Assembly (NCBI GenBank): GCA_014871385.1
Contig: CM026428.1
Span: forward strand, 4,950,820 to 5,014,819
Origin: Ceratodon purpureus
Taxonomy: Eukaryota > Streptophyta > Bryopsida > Pseudoditrichales > Ditrichaceae
Reading direction: 5' to 3'
Length of the DNA: 64,000 nt
Translations under genes and position numbers: made by a program
Shown here: one piece after another, positions 24,644 through 35,620 of the stretch
Layout: each line of letters begins with the position of its first letter
Position numbering within the stretch: the first letter of the stretch is position 1
The notes under the pieces: model-generated
The model's database searches: none
Told to the model about the DNA's origin: nothing
Seen by the model: the letters and a program-made list of their open reading frames with translations, nothing else

Positions 24644-25923
24644 ATACCCACCTTGGATAGTTTTGTAGGCCGGGTTAGGGGTTTGCTGGCAGCGACTTTT
24701 GGTCCGGAATTTTATGGGCAACCTTTCTTAAACTTTTTCGAACTTGAAAACAATTTGCCTCTGGACTGCCATGTCTCTTTGAAAGATATGGCATTCTTGT
24801 AACCCTTCCTTTTTATTGGCAACTGTATTTCTTCTTTATTGTGGACTGCCGACAGCAAGGGCTGCTCTTTAGCCGCCATTTTATCTTTCGAACTGTTGTT
24901 CTCTTCAAGCCCGCGCTGTCTGAGAGCATTGTGCCCTCATCGAAGTTCTTTCCTTTGTATTTCCCTTCTTCTATGCAATCAGGTTGCATTTTTTATTTCA
25001 CCGCTGGTATTTTTTTTTTTTCTTATTTCATTATTCGCCACCATGGTCCCTTTCAATTTTGGCCATTGTTGTTATTTACCATCTGCGACCTACTTCATCT
25101 CTTATGTACAACTGTTTTTTATTTTTATCTTGTTCTATTAGAATCAAGCGTGGTTCTTTTTTTATTTGCAACCTTCCTTTTTTCCTCTTTGTTGGCACCA
25201 AGGGCTGCATTGTGCCCGCCATTGCCAGTTCAGAGCACCAGGTTCACGAAGGAGCCAGCCTCTTCGGAGGAAGTAACAAACTTTACATTCCTTCCTAATT
25301 ACTTCATATTTGTTAAGTGCCAAACTCCATTTTGTGCCTCTGAAGGGTCATGTGCTCTATTGTATGCAATTGTTTTTCTTTTCTTATTTTGCGCTGGCAG
25401 CAGGCTCCACCGTCAATGGCGCCACCACAAGTTCGAAGCAATTTTGCGATTCAGACCCAGGCCCTCTGAAACCCCGGCCATTCTTCAGACTTCTTGTATT
25501 TTATTCTATTTTTCATTTTGCACCCTAGGATTCACCACTGGTAATTGTAACTGTTCTTCTTTTCTATTTCCGCTGGCAACACGAAGATCAAGGGTACTTC
25601 AAATTTGCCTCCATATAACACGTTAATAGAGGATGTCCCACAGAAAGTCCTGAATGGTAAGCAAAACCACTACCTGAACTCGTTAACGACTTCGCGAAGA
25701 ACCTAATGACTTCCCACATACTGTGACTACCCATCCCCGAAATCACTTTTCCTACAGCTCCACAATCTTCATCCTTTTGGGAACCGTGACATCCGCAGCT
25801 GTAAGGTGTCTCTCATGGCGCTGGTTGATCTGCATCCAACAAATCCTGTCATTTTCGTTTGCTGGCAGCAAGGAGCTCTGAACAGCCAATTCCCAACACA
25901 TCAAAACGACTACATGAATTCGG
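24644..25923. other. T-rich spacer between the two accessory genes
   Basis: Pyrimidine-rich on the plus strand, with TGGCAGC or close variants at about 24688, 25191, 25395, 25570 and 25862. A 261-codon open reading of 24841-25626 is Phe/Leu-rich simply because T/C-rich DNA lacks stops. A possible last exon of the minus-strand gene lies near 25806-25835: an AATGACAG acceptor, then a reading ending DQPAP. Confidence 0.4.
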
Positions 25924-27090
25924 CTAGACTCGTACCTTTTTCTCACGAACACCGTTGGCCTCTATAAAAACCAGGTTGTACTGCCCAGGTACGTCATCTC
26001 CAAGTGCCATTGCAATTTCGTGCCGCAGGTGGGATACTGGCCAACCGTTGCCAACTGCGAATGTTGGCAGCAAGTTCCCCCTAAACATACAAGACACTTC
26101 CACCATCACCTCCTCTGGTAGGTGATCCAACGCTTCCCACTGACTGTTGGCAGCCCCCCTATACCTTGTATACATGAACCTGGTGTATAATGTTTGTCTT
26201 CCCACGTGATAGCGGAAAACAATGCTGGTCCTGTTGGCAACGCACTTGATGACATCTTGGCCAATGTGGAACTTCTCGTTCCACCCTGGGTTCATTAGAA
26301 TGCTCAGCAGAGCCTCGGATGGACTACTCAAAACAAACAATGTAGGTGTCCGCCTAATGCTGTCAGCAGCTACCGCAAACAAATCAACCATAACATGGAT
26401 TGGCCTAAACCATTGGTGGTGGACGAAGCTGCTACCAGTTGTTGCTTTCATAGCATTTGCAAAATCGAGAGTGAGCTTTGTTCTAAACGCCTCAGATGTG
26501 TGCATGTCTGGCAAAGGCCACTCCACATCGTTGAACCCTGGAAGCGGGAGTGCTTCAACCTTCCCGTACAGCGTGTCACCTGTTGGAGGCAAATACAGAC
26601 CACCAAGAAAGAATGTACCTATGTCCAGCAACTCCGCGTGGCTCTATCGATTCCGTGTTGCCTCCCCAATCTCAACATGGAGCACAAGAATGGGACCAAG
26701 GATAGATGCAGGATGTACCCAATCCTCCGAAACCGACGCGTACAGGTAGTTTGCCATTCCCAATTTGGTTGCTGCCTCCGCAGGATCCAAGCGCAGATGC
26801 CTTGGTTGATATGCATGTTGCACAAGCACCTTATCGAGGTCGCATGCTCCATGCTACGTGGAGATCCAAGAGAAATCTGTGATCTGCGCTTTGAAGGCCC
26901 CCCGAAAATTTTCTCCACCATGTCGCCTTGCCTCTCTACCCCAAGGCCCATCCGACGCTGGTTGCAGCATAACCCATGAATCACGATCCACCCTCATGGG
27001 GATCCAGTTGCCCTCCAAGTCTTGAGTATTATGCAGAATGACACTCTGTACGAGGGAGTTTGGCCGTGAAGCCATACCACTAGAATGCAT
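25924..27090 (-). pseudogene. Third gene of the 11 kb element, unknown family, two stop codons
   Basis: A single minus-strand frame runs from ATG 27088-27090 (MHSSGMASRPNS) for 388 codons, interrupted only by TAG at 26854-26856 and TAG at 26644-26646. Both fit CAG (Gln) to TAG changes. The segments between are clearly protein-like, e.g. LLDIGTFFLGGLYLPPTGDT and FVHHQWFRPIHVMVDLFAVA. The C-terminal part (HLRHEIAMALGDDVPGQYNL) could be a small ubiquitin-like or PB1-like fold, but this is a guess. AAG|GTACGAG at about 25937 may be a donor to a short last exon. No signal peptide, membrane segment or known catalytic motif was seen. It converges on the RING-type gene. No known family is recognised. 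Confidence 0.45.
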
Positions 27091-27824
27091 GAAATTTTCG
27101 ACTGTGAACTCAAAAACTTACAAATGCTGTCGTCGCTGTCATCAACCGCCAGAACTACACGCTGTCAATACACCCTCCGCCATCACGAACGGCTAAAACC
27201 TGCGTCCACGGCCTCGCAACCAAGGTACGACCTACCCTAAAACCTCATCCCGAAACCCCAATTCCCAACTCAGGTACTCTCTCCAACCTATGTGGATGGC
27301 AGACCGCTGGCAGCGTTTGGAAGACCACTACAGCTAAACCCTAAATCTCTATTGCACAATGCGTGACCACCCACAACCGAAATCGAACAACTTCGCCCAG
27401 CCTTTGGAGGCCTCCACCGCTCCATCCTGCTTGACAACGCAACGACGACAACTCTCTCAGGGGAACGCATGAGGTTCGGAATGACCGTTGGCAGCATTTC
27501 GACATCAACACCTTGTGCACGTTGCATCTCAAAGGGGGAGCGGCAATTCGATTTCGGTAGGTGGCCTGTGGAGTCAGTTTTGAAGGAGTTCATAAAGCCC
27601 ACCACCGCTGACACCCTTCTGCAATGCTCGAATTCCGTGCGCGAAGAGGCTCCGTTCTCGACCTGCGGGACTACACGCGCGGGGGAGGGAAGCCTTCCTG
27701 CGCGACTATTGGCCGGACCCCCTCATTCGCGATTTGGCTCGCTTTTGGCGACCTGCTGGCACAGTTGGTGCCAGCAGGTAAAGTGCACGGGCATAGCAAA
27801 AATTTTGGCACAGAAAACATGGAA
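27091..27824. promoter_or_regulatory. Right subterminal region of the 11 kb element
   Basis: Upstream of the minus-strand gene and next to the right end. Holds TGGCAGC copies near 27305 and 27488 and the perfect hairpin at 27752-27778. A 108-codon minus-strand open frame (27288-27614) shows no recognisable domain and may be leader. Confidence 0.35.
27752..27778. repeat. Perfect 10-base hairpin, motif palindrome
   Basis: CCTGCTGGCA, seven-base loop, TGCCAGCAGG. The arms contain the TGGCA core of the element's scattered motif in both orientations, 80 bases from the right end. A likely protein-binding or structural site for the transposase (inference). Confidence 0.6.
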
Positions 27825-27858
27825 AAGGCCCGTTGGAGACCCCAAACTTCTCCTAATG
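27825..27858 (-). repeat. Right terminal inverted repeat of the 11 kb element
   Basis: Inverse of 16767-16800: AAGGCCCGTTGGAGA exact, then a diverged spacer, then CCTAATG. Confidence 0.7.
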
Positions 27859-28586
27859 TGATTTTGTATTTAAGTCTTATATTTTGAACAAGAATGTATC
27901 AATAAGTTGGCTATAAGATCCAACATAGTTGGATATTGCCAAAAAATGTTATAAAATTAAAATATTGCTTTACAAAGAGGTGTTGAAAGGCAACTTTGGG
28001 TTCAAAATCATTGTGGGGATTTAGGGGTTAATTTGGTCTCATGCTCCCACCTCATGAGCTATGACACCCCTCGGCGATAAACTGTGCCCTCATTTTAATA
28101 ACAAAAGCCCCTAAAAACAAGGTTACATGGCATTCATTGGAGTAGGCAAAAAGCCTCTTATAATTATTTTGTTGATGAAATGAAATGATTTTTTAAAATA
28201 AAAAAATACACAAATTAACTAAATTTAAACAAACAAGTTCCCAATGAGGGCCCAAAGGAAGGAGGAGGGAGAGGGCCGACATCCACTAGTTTAAACCAGG
28301 ATACATGTATACAAAGCGGGGATACAATTTGCACCATTTGTAATTCTAATCTTGTAAGGGCTCTATGCCTCTCTCCGAGCTCACTTCCACTCACATGAGT
28401 AGTGAAGTTCTTTTGACAAATACAGAATTCCAAGGTAACCTTAACAGTGTACATGGATAGATCATAGCCTGGGGCGACAATTTCCGGATTAATCTTGTCT
28501 CACATTTTTACAACTGATGGCATAAAATTTGATTGCAAAAACTTTTGAAATATTATTCAAGGATAATACATGCATCAAGAACATGT
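27859..28586. other. AT-rich flank with a stray MITE end
   Basis: No gene. TTTAGGGGTTAA at about 28020-28031 is a right end of the CCCTAAAG/TTAA MITE type without a visible partner; GGTCTCATGCTCCCACC follows at once and matches the terminus of the foldback at 30657-31298. Confidence 0.4.
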
Positions 28587-28590
28587 TTAA

Positions 28591-28939
28591 TCCTTAAATG
28601 ATAATTTGGGTCCTGAGTCAGCAGCCCAGAAAGAATCTTAATTTTTGAATTTTGGAATTTTTTCTTCTTCTTCAGAAACGGCTCTGCGCTAGCACTATAG
28701 CATTCTAGCACTACTGAACTTTAGCTGCTCCAACCTCAAAACATTTTCAATTTGATAACTTTGATTGCTTACCAACGATTCCACAATCTCTCAACTGAGG
28801 CAAAAATTTGGAATCTAGATCACTTTTTCAGTAGCTTTCCATCGCAAAAAGTCTCGCTTGATTTGATTGAAAAATGAAACTTCTTTCTTCAATTATTCCT
28901 TTATACCAAGCCCGTAGGGTTGGCTATGACGTTTAAGGG
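28591..28939. mobile_element. TTAA-flanked MITE, CCCTTAAACG type (349 bases)
   Basis: TTAA at 28587-28590 and 28940-28943 flank inverted ends TCCTTAAATG and CGTTTAAGGG. Related to the better preserved copy at 59551-59910. No coding content. Confidence 0.6.
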
Positions 28940-29016
28940 TTAACAATCAAGAACAATTTTTTGGATTTGTCTTATCAACAACGTGTAATCCAAAATAATC
29001 CACATTAATTCTTTAT

Positions 29017-29751
29017 GGGGGGAAGCACAATAAAGTGGACCACAAAAGTGCTTAGCTCATTGCCAATTTCAGCCTGTTGTGTAAACACGCTAGAAAGTGG
29101 CATCTAAAACTTCTTAATGGGAAATTAAGTTTAGGATATAGAAAGTAGGCTTGATGTACTACAACTTCCAAAATTTGTGTTCGTAGTTGTTGAGTTGAGA
29201 CACCCTATGAACACGACAAAGTTGAACAAAGTGAATGCAGTCATTTGGAAAAGTGACCGTATTACATTGTAGTTTTGACAGAAATCACTTTTGACTTTGT
29301 GGGGCCCTTTGTTTGTACATTACGCTTGTAGAAATGATCCGGGTGGCCGTGTTTGCAATCCTGGATTGGCAAAAAGTATCCCCGGGACGTTTTTAAAACA
29401 CTGTTTTCGGTGAAACTTTTTGTGAGGTTTTTTTAACCGAACAGTGTCTTTTAAATTGGAAAAAAATCCTCTAAAGACAATAGAGGGCTCCAAATGAAGA
29501 AATTAAGACTTTGGAAAAGTTCATTTTTATGATTTAGAACTAGAGGTCAAATAAAGTTTCAATTGAAGATGTTTTTTTCATGGAGATGTGTGTAAGATAC
29601 CCTATGACACCTTAATAAGTGACTAAAATGCTCAAAAACTACACCAAAATGCTCAAAATCAGCTTTGAGCTATAAAAAACAGCACACTTCATATTCACTT
29701 CCTAGTAATCACATATTGCACTTGGTGGTCCACTTTATTGTGCTTCCCCCC
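29017..29751. mobile_element. GGGGGG-ended MITE, copy 3 (735 bases)
   Basis: Ends GGGGGGAAGCACAATAAAGT and ACTTTATTGTGCTTCCCCCC, flanked by the 4-base duplication TTAT (29013-29016, 29752-29755). Nearly identical over much of its length to the copy at 34417, implying recent movement. Confidence 0.85.
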
Positions 29752-29755
29752 TTAT

Positions 29756-30146
29756 AGTAGCTGAGGGCAAGAGTGTTCTCAATGATAAAAAATTTAAAAT
29801 CTGTATAATCAACATTGATTTTATTTTATCTTTTGATTATGAAAATCTTTTGAATTCTTGGTAATTTTTTTAGCTTTATTCATATATTGGTATAATTTTT
29901 AGATATTAGAATAAATCTTTCCAATTTAATCCAAATTATTTGGATTAATTAATAAAGAATTAAAAACACTTACAATAACCAATGTCCACACCTCGTAGAT
30001 TAATCTGGGAGTTGCTGCACTGGGGCGGATAGACTTTGATTCTTGAACTTTGACTTTAATGCACGTAGAACGGTGGATAGGCTCTGAAATTTGAATTCAA
30101 TGACGGGGCCGAGGTTTATTGTCAAGGCTCGGCACCAAGATTGGAG
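29756..30146. other. Intergenic, nothing recognised
   Basis: AT-rich spacer between two MITEs. Confidence 0.4.
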
Positions 30147-30149
30147 TAA

Positions 30150-30587
30150 GAGCCTCCCCAATGAAAACTCGCTACAGCCATGGTGGTCGGTCCATCCTCC
30201 AAACGCCCTTTGGGGGGTCATAGTAGCGAGACGGATTTGGCGTGAGCTCGCCTCAATGGGCCTTCTTTAAGACGTGCCTAGATCAAACCCTTGCTCCGAC
30301 GTGTCAAACCGTGAGAGGTTGCTTTCGCTGTGGACTCGCGATATATTTTCGGGCCCCACCGCATGTCAGAGCAGCATGCTTGATGAGTGGTGAATGCGCC
30401 ATTGACTCCGTTTGGCGAGGGATATTTATCTCTTTCTATAAACAAAATATTTGGCGAGAGCAGGCAATTTTTGGCAAGGCCCACTAGGATGGAGTGTTCA
30501 ACACAACTCCCATTGGAGCACCATTTTTCCAGAGGGCCCACCAAGTGTCGTTGGCGCAGCCCGGAGGTGAGCGCATTAGGGATGCTC
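30150..30587. mobile_element. Tourist-like (PIF/Harbinger) MITE (438 bases)
   Basis: Inverted ends GAGCCTCCCCAATG and CATTAGGGATGCTC, flanked by TAA on both sides (30147-30149, 30588-30590). A 3-base TWA duplication with GAGCATC-type ends is typical of plant PIF/Harbinger MITEs. Non-coding. Confidence 0.75.
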
Positions 30588-30656
30588 TAAATGTGCTTTT
30601 TACCACCGGTGACTAATAACTATGAAGTGGCGCCACCGGTGATTGTAGTAACTTGG

Positions 30657-31298
30657 TCTCATGCTCCCACTTCTTGACTAGGAATAAGCTGGTTTACCGT
30701 ACTAAGGTCCGCTCCTCGGCTGGTTTACATCTCCTGCTGCAAGGTGAACTCACCTTTTTCCCTATGAATTCAGCCACTTGGACAGGACATCCCTCAGGCT
30801 GGGACTTACGTAGTGCTACGAGCGTTTTTCGGAGGGGCAGGGTTCATGAGCCCTTAGTTTTTGGTTTTTTATTTTAAAATTCCTAAGGGTGCCACTCTAG
30901 AGTAATTTGGGGCTGCAGGCCTCATTTTTGTATTCAGAATTACCAAAAATGATCTTGGGGGGGTCCAAATTGAAAATTTCAGGGTTTTGGAAGAAAAAAG
31001 CCAACCAATAGGAGTGGCTCCTAAAAACGCTCGTAGCACTACGTAAGTCCCAGTCTGAGGGATGTCCTCTCCACGCCGAATTCAGCAGGGAGCCTAATTC
31101 GGAATAGGCTCCCTGCGCCCGCAAGCAGGAGATGTAAACCAGCCCACTGCAACACCGCAGGCTTGGGCAGGCACAAGTGTAGTAAAGGAGGCCAAGTTAC
31201 TGCAGTCACCGGTGCAGGCTTGGGCAGGCACAAGCGTAAAGGAGGCGGAGTTACTGCAGTCACCGGTGCAGTCACTGCAGTGAGGTGGGAGCATGAGA
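30657..31298. mobile_element. Foldback element with long inverted arms (642 bases)
   Basis: Outer arms TCTCATGCTCCCAC (30657) and GTGGGAGCATGAGA (31285-31298). Inner arms of over 100 bases (about 30717-30835 against 31018-31150) share GGTTTACATCTCCTGC, GGACATCCCTCAG and GGGACTTACGTAGTGC in inverted order. The right arm holds a tandem repeat (31157-31273). No target duplication identified. Confidence 0.65.
31157..31273. repeat. Two-unit tandem repeat in the foldback arm
   Basis: Units of about 57 and 54 bases, each starting AGGCTTGGGCAGGCACAAG and ending GCAGTCACCGGTGC. Confidence 0.6.
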
Positions 31299-32958
31299 GC
31301 CATGGGCCATTCGGTAGACAACGTCGCAGCGTGTCACGCCAATCTCGATCGATCTAGATCTTGCAGGCACGCTCTCCCAGGTGACTCCAGTCTCCTCCGC
31401 AGCAGTTTAGATTTCGGCGCTGCCATCTGCTAGCTCCCAGCTCTTGCTCGGAAGAATCTCCCGATTTTGTCTCTTTGTACTGAATCCAAATGGGTAGGTA
31501 GTTCATTGTAGGTAGCTCATTGATTGCAAAGGGTTCGTTGAGCCCGGAGCCTCGGACTGGACGATTCCCGCTGACATTCGCAATGTTCTCTGTGGTTCGT
31601 TCTGATCTTCCACCTTCACCCATTTGGAAGTTGCTACTTCACCTTCAGTACCGCCTCTGTTACTTGTCTCTTGCACTTCATCCTCGTGATCTTCCCCGCC
31701 TTAGTTGATCTGCAGTCTTTGGTCACCATTCGCCGCATTCGGTGATCTCCAGGCTCTTCACGTCAGCCGTTCTGGAATGATGAATCGGTAGAGCAAATTG
31801 GTCTGTTTTTCCGAAGGCCGTTTGTCTTCGTAGTATCATTCTTCACCGCGTTTCGCATTTTCCGGTCCTGTTTCCGTTACTCGTGTAAACGTCGTAGCTA
31901 GTTGGAGATCTTACGCTTGCCTGAATTATTCTAATCCGCTCTGCTCTCTGTACCAACACTTTCTTTGTGAGATGTTCTGTGCCGTAAACAAGTATACTTC
32001 AAGAATTTTTGTGGAATATTTGTTTATGGAGAACAAGTACTTGTCTTTCAAAGAGAACCGAAGAGGCAAAGGAACACTTTCGTTGAATCTGTATATATCA
32101 AAGTACTAGATTTCCATCTTAGCACTAGTTGCATAGCAATCATGCCTGGATACAAGTTTCTTGAGTATATGGATTCAGCTCGAGCTAATGTCTGCGTTAG
32201 GGAGGAGGCTGATTTCGTTTACTTCGTCTGTAAAGCACCAAATTCTCAAGGTTCTCTGTAAGAGCCTCACTTCAAATCACTAATCATTGTACCTGAAAAT
32301 GTGGTTGACAATGTGAATGTTTCAACTACATCGCCAGTTTTTGAAATACAATTTAAGAATGTATCATATTTGAAATTTAAGGCATCCATATATCCGTATT
32401 ATACATATCCATATATGAATCATTCAAAATCCAGCGCAGAATCACACAGTTTGCAGATGGTATTAGGTTTCCATGCAAGATATGCAATTCTATTGAGTCT
32501 CCCATGTTTTGTAAGAAATTACTCCCGAAGTTGCTTCTAAAATGGTTTTTAGCCCGTTGTCTTTGTGCTCGGAAAGATCATTCGGATTGATCAGAAACAA
32601 GAAGAGTGTGCTTGGAGTGTGCAGGCAAAATATATGAAACACACATTTGTTGTTATGTTTTCTATATAGTAAAATGAAGATCATTTCTGTAGATTTAGTT
32701 TGATGTTTGTTTCAATCAAGGGAGGTGTGCACTCAGTTACTGCTACGAACTTTCTACATTCTCAACCTATGTCATGAAGGCATGAAATCTCTACAAAAAT
32801 TCAAGATGTTTCTTCTTCTACCACGTTTCTGACTTTTTTTTTTTAAGTTACTTATTCTTCATATTTAGCTATGATTTTTATACTGCATAAACTTTCATTT
32901 AACAGTTAAAGTTTTAGGTGTTTTGGGAGCGAAAACTGCCAAAACCATAGGGAGAGAA
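31299..32958. other. Intergenic; leader-like DNA, no clear gene
   Basis: 31350-31770 is moderately G+C and pyrimidine rich, like a plant 5' leader, and a short 39-codon frame begins at about 32142 (MPGYKFLEYMDSAR). No longer exon or domain can be built onward, so no gene is called. Confidence 0.35.
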
Positions 32959-34347
32959 GGGGGAAGCACAATAAAGTGGACCAAAAAAGTGCTTAATATC
33001 TTTTCACCAATTTCAGCCCCTTCCGTAAACACTAGAGAAAGTGGGATCTATGTTATGTCGATACAAAATCAAATTTGGGATACGGAAAATAGACATGATC
33101 TTCTTCAACTTCCCAAAGTTACGGGAGAAGGCATTGAGTTTACAATGGAGAACGGAGAGGTCAAATTCGGGCAAAGTGAATGGCCTCATTTGGAAAAGTG
33201 AATATAATGATTTAGGGTTTTGTCCGAAATCACTTTTAATTTTTGTGGTGCCCTCTGTATGTTTAAGAGGTATTTTAAACTAGTCAATTCATATACTCAT
33301 TGATAGGTTTAGGGTTCCAAAAGTACCGCAAGGATGTTTTTAAAGAGGGTCACTTCCGCGGTACTATTTGTGCATTTTTTTCCACCAAACTTTGTTTTTT
33401 AAATTGAAAAAAAAATCCTCTAAAGACAATAGAGGGCACCAAATGAAGAGATTAAGACTTTAGAAAAGTTCATTTTCATGATTTCGAACTAGTGGTCAAA
33501 TTTAGTTTCAATTTTGGATGTTCTTTTTATGAAGATGTGTGTAAGATACCTTATAAAACCCTAGGAAGTGACTAAAATGCTCAAAAACTACACCAAAATG
33601 CTCAAAATCAGCTTTGAGCTGTAAAAAATAGCATACTTCATATTCACTTGTTAGTAGTAATTTCAGCCCTTTTGCAAAAATTGCACAAAGTGATGGAAAG
33701 ATGTAATTGAAGTCAATTGTTTTTGCCAATATGGATTCTCAACTTGTTTTTCTACACTTGGAAAAGTTTCGTGCAAAGTAAACACTTTAAAGTTATTGTA
33801 CGAAGGCTTTAAATCCAAGCAAAGTAAATGCAGTCATTTGAAAAAGTGGCTAAAAATAATCAAAAACTATCTAAAAAAACACTTTTGATGAAGTGGTGCC
33901 CTCTGTATGTTTAAGAGGTATTCTAAAATAGTCAATTCATATACTCATTGATTGGTTTAGGGTTCCAAAAGTACAACAAGGATGTATTTTTAGAGAATCA
34001 TTTTTGCGGTACTTTTTGTGAGTTTTTTCACCGAAGATTATTTTCTAAATCTAAAAAAACATCCTCTAAAGACAATAAAGGGCATCGAATAAAGAAATTA
34101 AGACTTTGGAAAAATTCATTTTTATAATTTAGAACAAGTGGTCAAATTAAGTTTCAATTGAAGATGTTTTTTTTTGTGAAGATGCCTATAAGATACCTTA
34201 TGACACCTTAGAAAGTGACTAAAATGCTCAAAAACTACACCAAAATGCTCAAAATCAGATTTGAGATTTAAAAAACAACACACTTCATATTCATTTCCTA
34301 TTGATCACATGTTGCACTTTGTGGTCCACTTTATTGTGCTCTCCCCC
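32959..34347. mobile_element. GGGGGG-ended MITE, copy 4 (composite, 1.39 kb)
   Basis: Family ends at 32959 (GGGGGAAGCACAATAAAGTGG) and 34347, but the body is about twice unit length. At about 33657 the sequence switches from long-form family DNA to the reverse complement of the short form (compare 15273-15515), then back to a second long-form right half (from about 33893). No target duplication. Best read as a recombinant or nested pair of copies. Confidence 0.65.
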
Positions 34348-34416
34348 TGTAAGCGCCCGACCTGTGTCATCTTCTCTCATCCTCTCTCGTGATCTCTCTT
34401 ATGCGAACATGTCTTT

Positions 34417-35146
34417 GGGGGGAAGCACAATAAAGTGGACCACAAAAGTGCTTAGCTCATTGCCAATTTCAGCCTGTTGTGTAAACACACTAGAAAGTGG
34501 CATCTAAAACTTCTTGATGGGAAATTAAGTTTGGGATACGGAAAGTAGACTTGATGTACTACAACTTCCGAAATTTGCGTTTGTAGTTGTTGAGTTGAGA
34601 CACCTCTATGAACACCACAAAGTTGAACAAAGTGAATGCATTGTATTTTACCGTATTACATTGTAGTTTTGACAGAAATCACTTTTGACTTTGTGGGGCC
34701 CTTCATTTGTACATTGCGCTTGTAGAAATGATCCAGGTGGCCGTGTTTGCAATCCTAGATTGGCAAAAAGTATCCCCGGGACGTTTTTAAAACACTGTTT
34801 TCGGTGAAACTTTTTGTGAGGTTTTTTTCACCAAACATTGTTTTTTAAATTGGAAAAAACATCCTCTAAAGACAATAGAGGGCCCCAAATGAAGAAATCA
34901 AGACTTTGGAAAAGTTCATTTTCATGATTTAGAACTAGGGGTCAAATTAAGTTTCAATTGAAGATGTTTTTTTCATGGAGATGTGTGTAAGATATCTTAT
35001 GACACCTTAAAAAGTGACTAAAATGCTCAAAAATTACACCAAAATGCTCAAAATCAGCTTTGAGCTATAAAAAACAGCACACTTCATATTCACTTCCTAG
35101 TGATCACATATTGCACTTGGTGGTCGACTTTATTGTGCTTCCCCCC
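34417..35146. mobile_element. GGGGGG-ended MITE, copy 5 (730 bases)
   Basis: Inverted ends as in copy 3, flanked by a perfect 4-base duplication CTTT (34413-34416, 35147-35150). Lies 70 bases from the composite copy. No coding potential. Confidence 0.85.
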
Positions 35147-35439
35147 CTTTCTATAATTATCTTTGCATGGCATAGCATTGCAGGCTGTTTAATTGTTTCT
35201 CTATTCACTACTTTGGTCATGCATGTAGGAATTTTCATTGAATTTCCGTGGACAGCTTGTGCAGGGCTTGCAGTGCTTAGAATCTATTTTCTATTTCTAA
35301 TTGTGCTTTTGACAATTAGGGTTTGAGTTGAAGCAGAAGCTAAATGGCATTCTTACGAGTTACTGCGCGGTCGACGTGCGGTTTCTAGTATGATGCCAAT
35401 GCGGGGCAGCGCATCACTGTGGGAAGCATGAGACCTTTC

Positions 35440-35620
35440 CACAAATAGAGTTATCCTTAAAGTCACCTTGTGTTTTAAAAAGATACCATGAGTTTTGCAT
35501 TATAGTATAATTTTTTTTTTTACTTCAAATAGTTGGGAGGCATGGAAGAACTTGGTGGTCTCACTAAATTCCGTGTGTAAGAGCTTGGTGGTCTCTAAAC
35601 TCAAGGGAAAGTAGTTTTGC
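35440..35620. repeat. Dispersed repeat, partner at 42425-42610
   Basis: Shares ATCCTTAAAGTCAC, ACCATGAGTTTTG and AACTTGGTGGTCT in the same order with 42425-42610. Diverged and non-coding; origin unknown. Confidence 0.5.

Larger units (their letters stand above)
16767..27858. mobile_element. ~11.1 kb multigene DNA transposon, inactivated copy
   Basis: The two ends match in inverted orientation over 34 bases (27 identical): 16767-16800 begins CATTAGG and ends TCTCCAACGGGCCTT, and 27825-27858 is the inverse. Inside lie three multi-exon decayed genes: a DDE transposase-like gene (17658-20751, plus), a coiled-coil/RING gene (22608-24643, plus) and a gene of unknown family (25924-27090, minus). 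The motif TGGCAGC recurs more than a dozen times inside. Base composition is richer in G+C than the AT-rich flanks, marking it as an insertion. No clear target-site duplication was found, so the outermost bases are uncertain. This copy cannot make its transposase. It could be a diverged member of a known superfamily not identified here. Confidence 0.7.

Noticed and set aside
24841-25626. 261-codon Phe/Leu-rich frame
   Set aside because: The region is T/C rich and therefore poor in stop codons; the reading has no domain or start context and is interrupted by the element's repeated motif.
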